A program made the position numbers and the translations under genes. Shown here in pieces: positions 17,713-26,730 of a DNA stretch of 48,093 bases. How positions within the stretch are numbered: the first letter of the stretch is position 1; every line of letters begins with the position of its first letter. The DNA is from an uncultured Lachnospiraceae bacterium (GTDB taxonomy: Bacteria; Bacillota; Clostridia; Lachnospirales; Lachnospiraceae). Under the pieces are notes generated by a model. It did not search any database, was not told the origin of the DNA, and saw only the letters and a program-made list of their open reading frames with translations. The stretch covers positions 1-48,093 of the forward strand of contig CANRIM010000016.1 in NCBI GenBank assembly GCA_947630695.1, written 5' to 3'.

Positions 17713-19938
17713 ATGCAGAAGATTGTAAAAATGGAATATTCGGATGTGATGCGGACATCCTTTATCAATTATGCCATGAGCGTCATCATTTCCCGGGCGA
17801 TTCCCGATGTGCGGGACGGGCTGAAGCCGGTGCAGCGCAGGACCCTTTACGACATGTACGAGCTGGGGATCCGGTATGACCGGCCTTACCGGAAGTCGGC
17901 CCGTATCGTGGGAGATACCATGGGTAAATACCATCCCCACGGCGACAGTTCCATTTACGATGCGCTGGTGGTCATGGCCCAGGGCTTTAAGAAATCCCTT
18001 CCGCTGGTGGACGGGCACGGAAACTTTGGTTCCATTGAAGGCGACGGCGCGGCTGCCATGCGTTATACGGAAGCAAGGCTGGAAAAGATCACCCAGCTGG
18101 CCTTTTTGAATGACCTGGATAAAAACGTCATTGATTTTGTTCCCAATTTTGATGAAACGGAAAAAGAACCTTCCGTCCTGCCGGTGCGGATCCCGAATCT
18201 GCTGGTCAACGGTTCGGAAGGCATTGCCGTGGGTATGGCTACGAACATTCCGCCCCACAATCTGGGAGAGGTGATCGATGCGGCCGTGGCTTTTATGAAA
18301 AATCCCTGTATGTCCATCCGGGATATCATGCAGTATGTGAAAGGACCCGATTTTCCTACCGGCGCCATTGTAACAAATCAGGATGAACTGGAAGAAATCT
18401 ATACCACGGGCACCGGAAAGATCAAAATTCGCGGGAAACTGCATGTGGAAAAAGGCAAACAGGGCAAATCCCAGATCGTGATCACGGAAATTCCTTATCC
18501 GATGATCGGCGCCAATATCGGCCGTTTTATGAATGAAGTCTATGGGCTGGTGGAAAGCAAGAAAACCACGGACATTGTGGACATTATCAATCAGTCCTCC
18601 AGCGACGGCATACGGATCGTCATTGAACTGAAGAAAAACGCCGATGTAGAATACATTGAAAATCTGCTGTACAAAAAGACCCGGCTGGAATCCACCTTCG
18701 GCGTCAATATGCTGGCGGTGGTTAATGGCTGTCCGAAAACATTAAGTCTGCTGGAAATCCTGCAGGAATTTTCCTCATTTCAGATGGAACTGGCAGAGCG
18801 CAAATACCGTCATCTGCTGGACCGGGAAATGGCGGAAAAGGAAATCCAGGAAGGCCTGATCCATGCCTGTGACGTTATAGATGTCATTATCGAGGCGATC
18901 CGCGGCAGCAGAAGCCGGGATCAGGTGAAACAATGTCTGGTATCCGGCGTTGTCAAAGACATCAAATTCAAAACTCTTGCTGCCAAACGTACCGCCGCCG
19001 CCTTTCGTTTTACGGAACGGCAGGCCAACGCCATTCTGGAAATGCGCCTGTATAAACTGATCGGTCTTGAAATCGACGCCCTGCGGGCGCAGTACAATGA
19101 AACGCTGAAAAAGATTGCACAGTATCTGGACATTTTGAATAACCGCGATGTGATGATCCGGGTGCTTACCGAAGAACTGCTGGCATGGAAGCAGGAGTTT
19201 GCGGTGCCGCGAAAGACCCTCATCACCAATATGGAGGATGCAGTGCTGAAGGAAAAACCGGTGGAGGAAATCCCGGTGGTCTTTTTGATGGATCGTTTCG
19301 GCTATGCCAAAACCGTGGATCCTTCCGTTTACGAAAAAAATATGGCCAATGCCAATGCGGAAAACAAATATATTTTCCCCATGATGAATACGGACCGCGT
19401 CTGTATTTTCACGAATACCGGAAAGATGCATCAGTGCAAGGCGCTGGATCTGCCTTACGGCAAATTCCGGGACAAGGGCGTGCCGGTGGACAATCTCAGC
19501 AATTATGATTCCAAAACGGAGCAGATCGTATTTGTCTGCCCCTTAAGCGAATTAAAGCAGAGCAATGTGCTGTTTCTGACGAAGCAGGCTATGGCCAAAT
19601 ATGTAGGAGGCGCTTCCTTTGATGCCGCGAAAAAAACCATTGCGGCCACCGGATTAAACGAAGGGGACGAATTGATTTTTGTCAGCCTTTTCACCGGAAA
19701 GGAACACCTGGTGCTGCAGTCGGAAAACGGCTATTTCCTGCGGATGCCGGTCAGTGAGATACCGGAAAAGAAAAAGACGGCAAAAGGCGTCCGCGCTATG
19801 AAGTTGGATGTAAAAGATGCGCTGTCCAACGCATATCTGCTCTATGACAAGGATATCATTGTGCATTATAAAGATACGGACATTCACATTAACCGGTTAA
19901 AAATCAGCAAAAGAGATACCAAGGGAGTGAAACGATGA
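17713..19938 (+). CDS. parC: Type IIA DNA topoisomerase subunit A (ParC-like)
   Basis: A protein of 741 aa. The N-terminus has [24 protein letters not shown] in family form. The quinolone-determining region reads [15 protein letters not shown] (Ser present, Asp at the second key site). The active-site Tyr lies in [10 protein letters not shown]. The C-terminal beta-pinwheel is short and shows no GyrA box (QRRGGRG), which supports topoisomerase IV over gyrase. GGAGAAAAGGAT lies before the start. It follows parE by 44 nt, and its stop overlaps the gltX start (ATGA). Together they resolve linked daughter chromosomes. Confidence 0.85.
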   Translation: MQKIVKMEYSDVMRTSFINYAMSVIISRAIPDVRDGLKPVQRRTLYDMYELGIRYDRPYRKSARIVGDTMGKYHPHGDSSIYDALVVMAQGFKKSLPLVDGHGNFGSIEGDGAAAMRYTEARLEKITQLAFLNDLDKNVIDFVPNFDETEKEPSVLPVRIPNLLVNGSEGIAVGMATNIPPHNLGEVIDAAVAFMKNPCMSIRDIMQYVKGPDFPTGAIVTNQDELEEIYTTGTGKIKIRGKLHVEKGKQGKSQIVITEIPYPMIGANIGRFMNEVYGLVESKKTTDIVDIINQSSSDGIRIVIELKKNADVEYIENLLYKKTRLESTFGVNMLAVVNGCPKTLSLLEILQEFSSFQMELAERKYRHLLDREMAEKEIQEGLIHACDVIDVIIEAIRGSRSRDQVKQCLVSGVVKDIKFKTLAAKRTAAAFRFTERQANAILEMRLYKLIGLEIDALRAQYNETLKKIAQYLDILNNRDVMIRVLTEELLAWKQEFAVPRKTLITNMEDAVLKEKPVEEIPVVFLMDRFGYAKTVDPSVYEKNMANANAENKYIFPMMNTDRVCIFTNTGKMHQCKALDLPYGKFRDKGVPVDNLSNYDSKTEQIVFVCPLSELKQSNVLFLTKQAMAKYVGGASFDAAKKTIAATGLNEGDELIFVSLFTGKEHLVLQSENGYFLRMPVSEIPEKKKTAKGVRAMKLDVKDALSNAYLLYDKDIIVHYKDTDIHINRLKISKRDTKGVKR

Positions 19939-21395
19939 ACCAGAAACCCAGAACCAGATTTGCCCCAAGTCCCACGGGGAAAATGCATGTGGGAAATTTA
20001 CGAACCGCCTTATACGCCTATTTGATTGCAAAGCATGAGGGGGGTACTTTCATGCTGCGGATCGAAGATACCGATCAGGAACGGTATATGGAAGGCGCCC
20101 TTGACATTATTTACCATACTATGGAGCAGGCGGGCCTTGCCCACGACGAAGGGCCGGACAAGGACGGCGGATGCGGCCCTTATGTACAAAGTGAACGGCA
20201 GGCGCTGGGCATTTACAGAAAGTATGCCCAGGAACTGATCGATAAAGGAAAGGCATATTATTGTTTCTGCGATAAGGAACGGCTGGATTCCCTGAAGCAG
20301 ACCATTGACGGCAAGGAGATTACGGTTTACGACAAGCACTGTCTGTCCCTGACCCCGGAAGAAGTGGAAGAGAAGCTGAAAGCGGGGGTTCCCTATGTGA
20401 TCCGGCAGAATGTGCCCACCGAGGGAACCACAACATTCCACGATGAAATTTACGGCGATATTACCGTGGACAATGCGGAATTAGACGATATGATCCTGAT
20501 CAAATCGGACGGTTTCCCCACTTATAATTTTGCAAATGTGGTAGACGACCATACCATGGGCATCACCCATGTGGTACGGGGCAATGAATATTTAAGTTCT
20601 TCTCCGAAATATAATCTGCTCTATGAGGCTTTCGGCTGGGAAGTGCCCACTTATGTGCATGTACCGCTGATCACGGATGAAAATCATAAAAAGCTTTCCA
20701 AGCGCAGCGGGCATTCCTCTTTTGAAGATCTCATCGAGCAGGGGTTCCTGCCGGAAGCGGTTGTGAATTTTGTAGCGCTTCTGGGCTGGTCCCCGGAAGG
20801 AAACAACGAAATTTTCAGCCTGCAGGAACTGATCGAGGCATTTGATTACAGGAAAATTTCCAAATCACCTGCCGTATTTGACATGACGAAGCTCAAATGG
20901 ATGAACGGCGAATACTTTAAGGCCATGGACGAGGAACGGTTTTTTGATCTGGCGCAGCCCTATTTGCAGCAATATGTAAAAGAAGGACTGGATACGCGTA
21001 AAATCGCCAAAATGGTGCGCACGCGAATTGAAATTCTGCCGGACATACAGGAACATGTGGACTTTTTCAATGTGCTGCCGGACTATGATGTCAATATGTA
21101 TGTGCACAAGAAAATGAAAACCACGCTGCCGCTGGCCAAAGAAGTTTTGGAAGGTATATTGCCGCGGCTGGAGGCCCAGGAGGATTATTCAAATGATGCG
21201 CTTTATGAACTGTTGCTTACGTTCGTAAAGGAAAAGGAACTGAAAAACGGTCAGGTCATGTGGCCGGTTCGTACAGCGGTAAGCGGTAAGCAGATGACGC
21301 CCGGGGGAGCGACAGAGCTTATGGAAATACTCGGCAAAGAAGAAACGCTGGCACGCATCCGCAAAGGAATTGCGTTGTTAGACGAAGCGGTTTAA
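19935..21395 (+). CDS. gltX: Glutamyl-tRNA synthetase
   Basis: A class I aminoacyl-tRNA synthetase of 486 aa. It starts [19 protein letters not shown] with the HIGH-like HVGN, has [11 protein letters not shown], and carries the KMSKS-like KLSKRSG near residue 255. The C-terminal helical anticodon-binding domain is present, so length is normal. It charges tRNA-Glu, and perhaps tRNA-Gln if the organism uses GatCAB, which cannot be told here. It overlaps parC by 4 nt and is followed at once, in the same frame, by the helicase ORF. Confidence 0.93.
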   Translation: MNQKPRTRFAPSPTGKMHVGNLRTALYAYLIAKHEGGTFMLRIEDTDQERYMEGALDIIYHTMEQAGLAHDEGPDKDGGCGPYVQSERQALGIYRKYAQELIDKGKAYYCFCDKERLDSLKQTIDGKEITVYDKHCLSLTPEEVEEKLKAGVPYVIRQNVPTEGTTTFHDEIYGDITVDNAELDDMILIKSDGFPTYNFANVVDDHTMGITHVVRGNEYLSSSPKYNLLYEAFGWEVPTYVHVPLITDENHKKLSKRSGHSSFEDLIEQGFLPEAVVNFVALLGWSPEGNNEIFSLQELIEAFDYRKISKSPAVFDMTKLKWMNGEYFKAMDEERFFDLAQPYLQQYVKEGLDTRKIAKMVRTRIEILPDIQEHVDFFNVLPDYDVNMYVHKKMKTTLPLAKEVLEGILPRLEAQEDYSNDALYELLLTFVKEKELKNGQVMWPVRTAVSGKQMTPGGATELMEILGKEETLARIRKGIALLDEAV

Positions 21396-22754
21396 TTGCA
21401 TTACAATCAGGAACAGGAGAGGGCTATCTGTCATGTGGAGGGCCCTCTTTTGTTAGTTGCAGGGCCCGGTTCCGGAAAAACGGCCACCATGACGGAACGT
21501 ATCCGGCGGATGATCTTGGAAACACGGATCCCCTCCGGAAAAATACTGGTGATTACTTTTTCCAGAGCTGCCGCTGCGGAAATGGAAAGCCGGTTTCGCA
21601 AAAGAATGGCGCCGCTGAAAGCGGATGCGGTTTTCGGAACGTTTCACAGTGTGTTTTTACATTTGATGAAAAACTATTATGGCTGCCGGTTTTCTTTTCA
21701 ACTATGTGATGAAGCCTGCAGAAGGCAGATTCTGAAAGACATTCTGCTGCAAAACGGATACCCCTTTATCATTAAGGATCTGATTGACGCGGTTCTTCTG
21801 GATATTACTCTCCGAAAAAATTCGAATACTTTCCAAAAGGATATTTCTTCGGAAAAACAGGAAGACTTTCAGCGAATTTATCTGGAATACGAACGCTGTC
21901 TTCGAAAACAGGGATGGATGGATTTTGATGATATTTTACTGCTGATGCAACAGAGCCTCACCTATGATCCGGCATTTCTTCGGTACTGCAGGGCGCGGTT
22001 TGACTATATTTTGATCGATGAATTTCAGGACATCAACGCCGTACAGTTTTCCATTGTCCGTATGCTGGCTGCGGAGCATCGCAATCTCTTTGTGGTGGGA
22101 GACGAAGATCAGTCAATTTACGGATTTCGCGGAAGCCGGCCCCAGATCATGCTGGATTTTGCAAAATATTTTCACGACTGCCGGCAAATTGCCCTTTCAA
22201 AAAATTACCGGAGCGGGACACGCATTGTGGAAGCTTCCAAAGCACTGATTGTTAATAACAAAAAGCGTTTTGCCAAGCAGATGGATCCTGCCAATCCCTT
22301 TCCCGGCGAAGTGCAGCTGCTGGAATACAAAGACCGGGAAATGCAAAATGCCGCCATGGCTGCATATTTAAAGTCCCATGCACAGGAAAGCTGCGCTGTA
22401 TTATGCAGAACGAATCAGCTGAAACAATATTATGCATTTCGGCTGAAAAACATCGGAGACAGGCTTTCGTTTCTGACGATGCACGAAGCAAAAGGACTGG
22501 AATTTGATCATGTCTGGATTCCGGAGGCAAACAATGGGATCTATCCTTACCGGCACAGGCAGGAGGACTCCTTTGACACAGAAGAGGAGAGGAGAATTTT
22601 TTACGTCGGTATGACCAGGGCCGCAAAATGCCTGATGATCAGCAGTTTTTCGGAAGGAAATCGCGGAAAACTGCAAAAATCCATCTATTTGAGTGAAATT
22701 TGCAAAAAGGACAGGAATAGTTTTTATGTACAAAAGCGACATAAAATGATATGA
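21396..22754 (+). CDS. Compact UvrD/Rep-family ATP-dependent helicase
   Basis: A 452-aa superfamily 1 helicase. Motifs in order are Q motif YNQEQERAI, I AGPGSGKTATM, Ia VITFSRAAAAEM, II IDEFQDI, III VVGDEDQSIYGFRGS, IV SKNYRSG, V LTMHEAKGLEFDHVW and VI FYVGMTRAAKCL. It is much shorter than UvrD/PcrA (about 700 aa), mainly because motifs IV and V are close together, so the 2B insertion is largely missing. The start is TTG, the first codon after the gltX stop and in the same frame, with no clear ribosome site. Translation may rely on reinitiation from gltX. A repair role is inferred. Confidence 0.82.
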   Translation: MHYNQEQERAICHVEGPLLLVAGPGSGKTATMTERIRRMILETRIPSGKILVITFSRAAAAEMESRFRKRMAPLKADAVFGTFHSVFLHLMKNYYGCRFSFQLCDEACRRQILKDILLQNGYPFIIKDLIDAVLLDITLRKNSNTFQKDISSEKQEDFQRIYLEYERCLRKQGWMDFDDILLLMQQSLTYDPAFLRYCRARFDYILIDEFQDINAVQFSIVRMLAAEHRNLFVVGDEDQSIYGFRGSRPQIMLDFAKYFHDCRQIALSKNYRSGTRIVEASKALIVNNKKRFAKQMDPANPFPGEVQLLEYKDREMQNAAMAAYLKSHAQESCAVLCRTNQLKQYYAFRLKNIGDRLSFLTMHEAKGLEFDHVWIPEANNGIYPYRHRQEDSFDTEEERRIFYVGMTRAAKCLMISSFSEGNRGKLQKSIYLSEICKKDRNSFYVQKRHKMI

Positions 22755-22755
22755 T
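22727..22755 (+). promoter_or_regulatory. Candidate extended -10 promoter feeding leader element A
   Basis: TGTACA (22727-22732), a 17-nt spacer and TATGAT (22750-22755), preceded by TGA as an extended -10. It overlaps the helicase gene's end. Transcription would start at the first base pairs of the structured element. Confidence 0.45.
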
Positions 22756-22940
22756 GATTACAGAGTCAAAAGCTCGAACTCACGGTATGCTTGCATACCG
22801 TGAGTGAGAAGCTTTATGACTCGCCCCACATGAGGAAGAAGTGGGGTAGGGGCCCCATGGATTCCGAATGTGGGCAGGATTGTGAGAGCTGCGAAGCAGC
22901 GTAACAATCCGTAATCACTTTTATTTTGACGCTCGAATCA
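22755..22940 (+). ncRNA. Structured leader element, copy A (upstream of nadD)
   Basis: About 186 nt with strong predicted folding. Arm 1 (22763-22822) pairs GAGTCAAAAGCT with AGCTTTATGACTC around an 11-bp hairpin (22779-22789 with 22794-22804). Stem 2 pairs CCACAT (22826-22831) with ATGTGG (22868-22873) around a G-rich purine core. Stem 3 pairs GGATTGT (22877-22883) with ACAATCC (22904-22910) around GCTGC-GAA-GCAGC. An outer TGATTAC/GTAATCA pairing closes the whole. It ends 12 nt before the nadD ATG. A second copy lies inverted at 40662-40844 with compensatory changes. It could be a cis-regulatory RNA or a mobile hairpin element. I do not recognise the family. Confidence 0.7.
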
Positions 22941-22952
22941 CATGATAATATT

Positions 22953-23561
22953 ATGATAAAAACAGGTTTATATGGCGGGACCTTTGATCCTGTGCATATG
23001 GGACATATGGAAATTGCAAAAGCGGCCCTCCGACAGTTTTCTCTGGATACACTGTGGTTTATGCCGGCGAAGATACCGCCCCATAAGCAAAGCAGACATA
23101 TCGCCGGAGAAAACCACCGGCTAGCCATGCTGCAGCTGGCTCTGGAAGGACAGGACGCGCGTTTTGAGATCAACACCTTTGAACTGGACAGGCAGACGAC
23201 TTCGTATTCTTATGTGACATTACAGGAACTGACTGCAGGCTGTCCGGATCGCTGTTTCTATTTTATTATGGGCGGTGATTCGCTGCGGGATTTTTCGGGG
23301 TGGAGGCATCCGGAAATCATTTCCCATCTGGCACGACTGATTGTGGCGCCCCGCAGGGACAGTGCAGACAGCGATATGCAGCTTTGTGCAGAGCGCTGCA
23401 GGGATTTATATCAGGCAAAAATTGATTTTCTGGACATGCCGTTCTGTGATATTTCCTCTACGGATATCCGGACACAGCTGGCAGACGGCAATCCGCAGGT
23501 TCGGCAAATACTGCCGCCGGGGGTTTATGAATATATCCTGAAAAACCGCCTGTACCTGTGA
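22953..23561 (+). CDS. nadD: Nicotinate-nucleotide adenylyltransferase NadD
   Basis: A protein of 202 aa with the nucleotidyltransferase signature GLYGGTFDPVHMGHMEIA at the N-terminus and the ISSTDIR motif near residue 172. NadD makes deamido-NAD from nicotinate mononucleotide and ATP. ATG 22953 is chosen because MIKTGLYGG is the usual family start; an in-frame TTG at 22926 lies inside the structured leader. No ribosome site is visible between leader and ATG. yqeK and rsfS follow, the usual Firmicutes order. Confidence 0.93.
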   Translation: MIKTGLYGGTFDPVHMGHMEIAKAALRQFSLDTLWFMPAKIPPHKQSRHIAGENHRLAMLQLALEGQDARFEINTFELDRQTTSYSYVTLQELTAGCPDRCFYFIMGGDSLRDFSGWRHPEIISHLARLIVAPRRDSADSDMQLCAERCRDLYQAKIDFLDMPFCDISSTDIRTQLADGNPQVRQILPPGVYEYILKNRLYL

Positions 23562-23634
23562 AGATGTAAGCTGTACCGCTTTTCAAAGCGCAGATCATTT
23601 GCGGAATACAGATGTCTTTTGAGGGAAAAACGAG

Positions 23635-24210
23635 ATGGAAAGTTTATTGATACAGCAGATTGAAAAGGATTTAAAGCATAAGCTGGACGCCCACCGATAT
23701 ACCCATACCATGGGTGTCATGTATACGGCAGCCGCGTTGGCCATGAAGCATGAGGCGGATATAGAACAGGCGATGCTTGCCGGGCTTCTGCATGACTGCG
23801 CAAAGTGCATTCCTGCCGACAAGAAAATAAAGTTGTGCGAAAAGTACAATATCCGTATGACAGATGTGGAAAAGCGAAATCCTTTTTTGCTCCATGCAAA
23901 ACTGGGGGCTTTCATTGCCGCAAAAAAATATAACATCGATGATGACGAAATCATTTCCGCCATTTTAAACCATACCACCGGGAAGCCGGATATGAGTAAG
24001 CTGGATAAAATCATCTTTCTGGCAGATTATATTGAACCCCAGAGAAAAAAAGCGAACCGTCTTGCGCTTATCCGTAAAACGGCCTTTGAAAATCTGGACC
24101 GCGCCGTGGCGCTGGTTATGCACGATACCTTACAGTACCTGCAGAGCTTTGGCGGAGAGATTGATCCCGTGACACAAATCGCATACGATTATTATAAAAA
24201 ATACTTATAG
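23635..24210 (+). CDS. yqeK: YqeK family HD-domain Ap4A hydrolase
   Basis: A 191-aa HD-superfamily protein. Metal ligands appear as HRYTHTMGV (residue about 20), LLHDCAK (about 60), a conserved HAKLGAF and ILNHTTG (about 105), then FLADYIEP. YqeK enzymes split diadenosine tetraphosphate to two ADP in the cytosol. It stands between nadD and rsfS as in many Firmicutes. A GAGGGAAAAACGAG site lies before the start. Confidence 0.9.
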   Translation: MESLLIQQIEKDLKHKLDAHRYTHTMGVMYTAAALAMKHEADIEQAMLAGLLHDCAKCIPADKKIKLCEKYNIRMTDVEKRNPFLLHAKLGAFIAAKKYNIDDDEIISAILNHTTGKPDMSKLDKIIFLADYIEPQRKKANRLALIRKTAFENLDRAVALVMHDTLQYLQSFGGEIDPVTQIAYDYYKKYL

Positions 24211-24225
24211 AGGGAGGTATTTCAA

Positions 24226-24582
24226 ATGACAAGCAAAGGCAAAGCAAAAATCATTTACCACGCACTGGATGACAAAATGGCAGTGGATATCAAGATCATT
24301 GATATTTCAAAGATTTCCATCCTGGCCGATTATTTTATCATTGCAGGCGGCAAAAACAAAAATCACATTCAGTCTCTCTGTGATTTTGTTTCGGAAGACC
24401 TGGCAAAAGAAGGAGAGCATCCCCGTCAGATTGAAGGGTACAACTCGGCCAGCTGGATTTTAATGGATTACGGCGATGTGATCGTACACATCTTTTCCGA
24501 AGAAGACCGGCTGTTCTATGACATCGAAAAAATCTGGAGCGACGGACTGAACATTGAACCGGGCAATCTGGATGAAGAATAA
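24226..24582 (+). CDS. rsfS: Ribosome silencing factor RsfS
   Basis: A 118-aa protein of the RsfS/Iojap family, with the typical core ISILADYFIIAGGKNKNHIQSL, RQIEGYNSASWILMDYGDVIVHIF and REFY-like RLFYDIEKIWSDG. It binds ribosomal protein L14 and blocks subunit joining when nutrients are scarce. AGGGAGG lies upstream. It ends the nadD-yqeK-rsfS unit before a bidirectional terminator. Confidence 0.93.
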   Translation: MTSKGKAKIIYHALDDKMAVDIKIIDISKISILADYFIIAGGKNKNHIQSLCDFVSEDLAKEGEHPRQIEGYNSASWILMDYGDVIVHIFSEEDRLFYDIEKIWSDGLNIEPGNLDEE

Positions 24583-24595
24583 ATCGTATATGATA

Positions 24596-24628
24596 AATGC
24601 CGGCAGAGCAAAATCTGCCGGCATTTTT
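24596..24628. terminator. Bidirectional terminator between rsfS and lexA
   Basis: AATGCCGGCAGA (24596-24607) pairs with TCTGCCGGCATT (24614-24625), with a 6-nt loop and A/T runs on both sides. It serves the convergent rsfS and lexA genes. Confidence 0.88.
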
Positions 24629-24642
24629 GTCTATTTAAAACC

Positions 24643-25278
24643 CTATCGTAAAAATCGAAATACGCCGATCACCCGGCCGGATATTTCCACGTCTTTGACC
24701 AGAATCGGTTCCATGGTATCGTTTTCCGGCTGCAGACGGATGTGATCCGTTTCTTTGTAGAAGGTTTTCACCGTGGCGCTGTCATCGATCAGGGCAACAA
24801 CAATTGTTCCGTTTTCCGCGGTCTGTACACGCTCCACCAGAATATAATCCCCGTCAAAAATACCGGCGTTGATCATACTGTCGCCCTTGACCCGTAAGAT
24901 AAAGACATCGTTTTTTGGCAGATGTTCCTCCGGAATCGGGAAGCTGCCTACGATATTCTGCTGGGCGAGAATGGGCATGCCGGCTGCGACGCGGCCTACC
25001 ACCGGCACAAAAGCGGTGCGGGTATCCGCATTGGAAGGAAAATCGATTTTTTCTTCCTCCAGCAGCTCGATCGCTCTGGATTTGGTCTGATCTTTCCGGA
25101 TAAAACCAAGCTTTTCCAGATTTTTCAGATGAAGGTGTACCGTCGAAGTGGAACGAATGCCGGTAGCAGCACAGATGTCCCGAACGGAAGGGGCGTAGCC
25201 TTTTTCCTGTACGAAATGCCGGATCGTATCCAGAATTTTTTTCTGATTTCCGCTTAAATTCGTATCTGTATTCATCAT
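24643..25278 (-). CDS. lexA: LexA SOS repressor
   Basis: A protein of 211 aa. The N-terminal winged helix carries APSVRDICAATGIRSTSTVHLHL. The self-cleavage site is Ala-Gly in RVAAGMP, with catalytic Ser in KGDSMINAGI and Lys in ATVKTFYK. LexA represses DNA-repair genes until RecA filaments trigger cleavage. Two adjacent ATG codons could start it; GAGAGGA lies just upstream. Its own promoter has a LexA box abutting the -35, so it is autoregulated. It converges on rsfS. Confidence 0.95.
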   Translation of the reverse strand: MMNTDTNLSGNQKKILDTIRHFVQEKGYAPSVRDICAATGIRSTSTVHLHLKNLEKLGFIRKDQTKSRAIELLEEEKIDFPSNADTRTAFVPVVGRVAAGMPILAQQNIVGSFPIPEEHLPKNDVFILRVKGDSMINAGIFDGDYILVERVQTAENGTIVVALIDDSATVKTFYKETDHIRLQPENDTMEPILVKDVEISGRVIGVFRFLR

Positions 25279-25319
25279 TTGATCCTCTCGGTTGATTTTT
25301 TAGGAAATTACTGTAATTG

Positions 25320-25361
25320 ATTATAACATTGCAAAATCCAAAAAGCAAGAACAGATGTTCT
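25320..25361 (-). promoter_or_regulatory. lexA promoter with LexA (SOS) box
   Basis: On the minus strand, TTGCTT (25343-25348), a 17-nt spacer and TATAAT (25320-25325). Directly upstream is the palindrome AGAACAGATGTTCT (25348-25361 on +), matching the core GAACRNRYGTTC of the Bacillus-type SOS box. It touches the -35, so bound LexA would block RNA polymerase. Confidence 0.85.
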
Positions 25362-25384
25362 TTTGTACAAAAGGAAACACAGGA

Positions 25385-26104
25385 TCAATCCTTTTCCCAA
25401 CCTTTGATTTTTCCGTTCAAGATGGCGGTAAACATCCGGGATCTGACGCCGGGGGCGCTTTTGTCTATTTCCCGAATCAGGTCTTTCACATATTCCCGGC
25501 GGGATATGCCGTCATTGGGGCACAATTTGGGCATCACCGGCAGCTGATATTTGTTTTTAAAGCCGATGATATCGGCTTCCGGCACATAGATCAGCGGCCG
25601 TATTGCCGTAATCTGCATCCGATCCAGCAGGGTAACCGGAGAAAAGCAGTGGACCCGCCCTTCGAAAATCAGCGACATCAGTAATGTTTCAATGGCGTCG
25701 TCCATATGATGGCCATATGCCACCTTGTTGCATCCCAGTCCCTGCACAAAGGTATTAAAAGCGCCTTTGCGCATTTTTGTACACAAAGAGCAGGGATTTT
25801 CCTCCCGGCGGGCATGAAAGACAATGTCATAAATCTCGGTTTTATACACATAATAGCTGACGTCTAAAGATGCGCAGAGTTTCTCGATTTCCGTCGAATC
25901 AAAGCCGGGAAAGCCCAGATCCATGCTGACTGCCGCAAGATCAAAGGAAGACGGATAAAATCTGCGCAAATGGGCAAGGGCATAAAGCAGCGTCAGAGAA
26001 TCCTTGCCGCCGGAAATCCCTACGGCAATTTTGTCTCCATCTGCAATCATATGATAATCGTCCACGGCCCGGCGGACATAGCTTAAAAGTTTTTGTAATT
26101 TCAT
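25385..26104 (-). CDS. TtcA/TilS-type tRNA sulfurtransferase-like ATPase
   Basis: A 239-aa PP-loop ATPase with VGISGGKDSLTLLYAL near residue 30, paired Cys in PCSLCTKMRKG and GHHMDDAIETLLMSL. This pattern is the TtcA-like group, which adds sulfur to tRNA (2-thiocytidine 32 in enterobacteria) using an Fe-S cluster. The Firmicutes members are less studied. AAGAGGAT upstream of 26104 fixes the start; an ATG at 26197 would run into dtd. It is divergent from dtd. Confidence 0.85.
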   Translation of the reverse strand: MKLQKLLSYVRRAVDDYHMIADGDKIAVGISGGKDSLTLLYALAHLRRFYPSSFDLAAVSMDLGFPGFDSTEIEKLCASLDVSYYVYKTEIYDIVFHARREENPCSLCTKMRKGAFNTFVQGLGCNKVAYGHHMDDAIETLLMSLIFEGRVHCFSPVTLLDRMQITAIRPLIYVPEADIIGFKNKYQLPVMPKLCPNDGISRREYVKDLIREIDKSAPGVRSRMFTAILNGKIKGWEKD

Positions 26105-26183
26105 TTGGATATCCTCTTGTATGATCGTTCCATCTATTCTAAAATAACGAAAGAAAAAACGCAAGGAAAGAAGAGTACAGAAT

Positions 26184-26615
26184 ATGAAATTTGTCATTCA
26201 GAGAGTCAACCACGCCACAGTAAACATTGATGGCGAAATTTATTCGCAAATCGAAAAGGGACTGCTGGTATTTGCAGGCTTCGGAAATGAGGATACGGAA
26301 GAGGAAGTTGCAAAAAACACGGATAAAATCATCCATTTGCGAATTTTCGAAGATGAGAACGGTAAAACAAACCTGAGTTTAAACGACGTAGGCGGCAGTC
26401 TGATGATTGTTTCGCAGTTTACCTTATATGCAAATTGTAAAAAAGGGAACCGGCCGTCGTTTATCGAAGCAGGCAAACCGGAATACGCCAATCAGCTGTA
26501 TGAATTTATGATCCGTTATGCGGAAGAAAAAAATATCCCCGTTGCTCATGGCAGCTTTGGCGCAGATATGAAAATCACGCTGGAAAATGACGGACCTTTT
26601 ACGATTCTTTTGTAA
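26184..26615 (+). CDS. dtd: D-aminoacyl-tRNA deacylase Dtd
   Basis: A 143-aa protein with the family start MKFVIQRV and the two active-site motifs, SQFTLYA near residue 76 and an NDGPFTILL form of the NxGPxT motif at the end. Dtd removes D-amino acids wrongly attached to tRNA. An AAGGAAAG site lies upstream. It is divergent from the TtcA-like gene and followed by a separate promoter for the recombinase. Confidence 0.93.
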   Translation: MKFVIQRVNHATVNIDGEIYSQIEKGLLVFAGFGNEDTEEEVAKNTDKIIHLRIFEDENGKTNLSLNDVGGSLMIVSQFTLYANCKKGNRPSFIEAGKPEYANQLYEFMIRYAEEKNIPVAHGSFGADMKITLENDGPFTILL

Positions 26616-26624
26616 AAATAAGGC

Positions 26625-26653
26625 TGGACAAAGGAATGAGAGTGTGCTATGAT
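26625..26653 (+). promoter_or_regulatory. Candidate promoter for the tyrosine recombinase gene
   Basis: TGGACA (26625-26630), a 17-nt spacer and TATGAT (26648-26653) with TGC before it. They lie about 77 nt before the recombinase start. Confidence 0.6.
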
Positions 26654-26730
26654 TTGATATAGATGATGTCGCAAAATCATAATTTTACGACACGAATATG
26701 GTGGATTTTTCAGACAAGAGGAGTTATCTC

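Noticed and set aside
15743-19938. Calling the topoisomerase pair gyrB/gyrA
   Set aside because: The A subunit is short (741 aa) without a GyrA box, and the genes are not near dnaA or recF. ParE/ParC fits better, although full certainty needs a tree with all topoisomerases of the genome.
22928-22952. TTG at 22926 as the nadD start
   Set aside because: It would add nine residues from inside the structured element and before the conserved MIKTGLYGG start.
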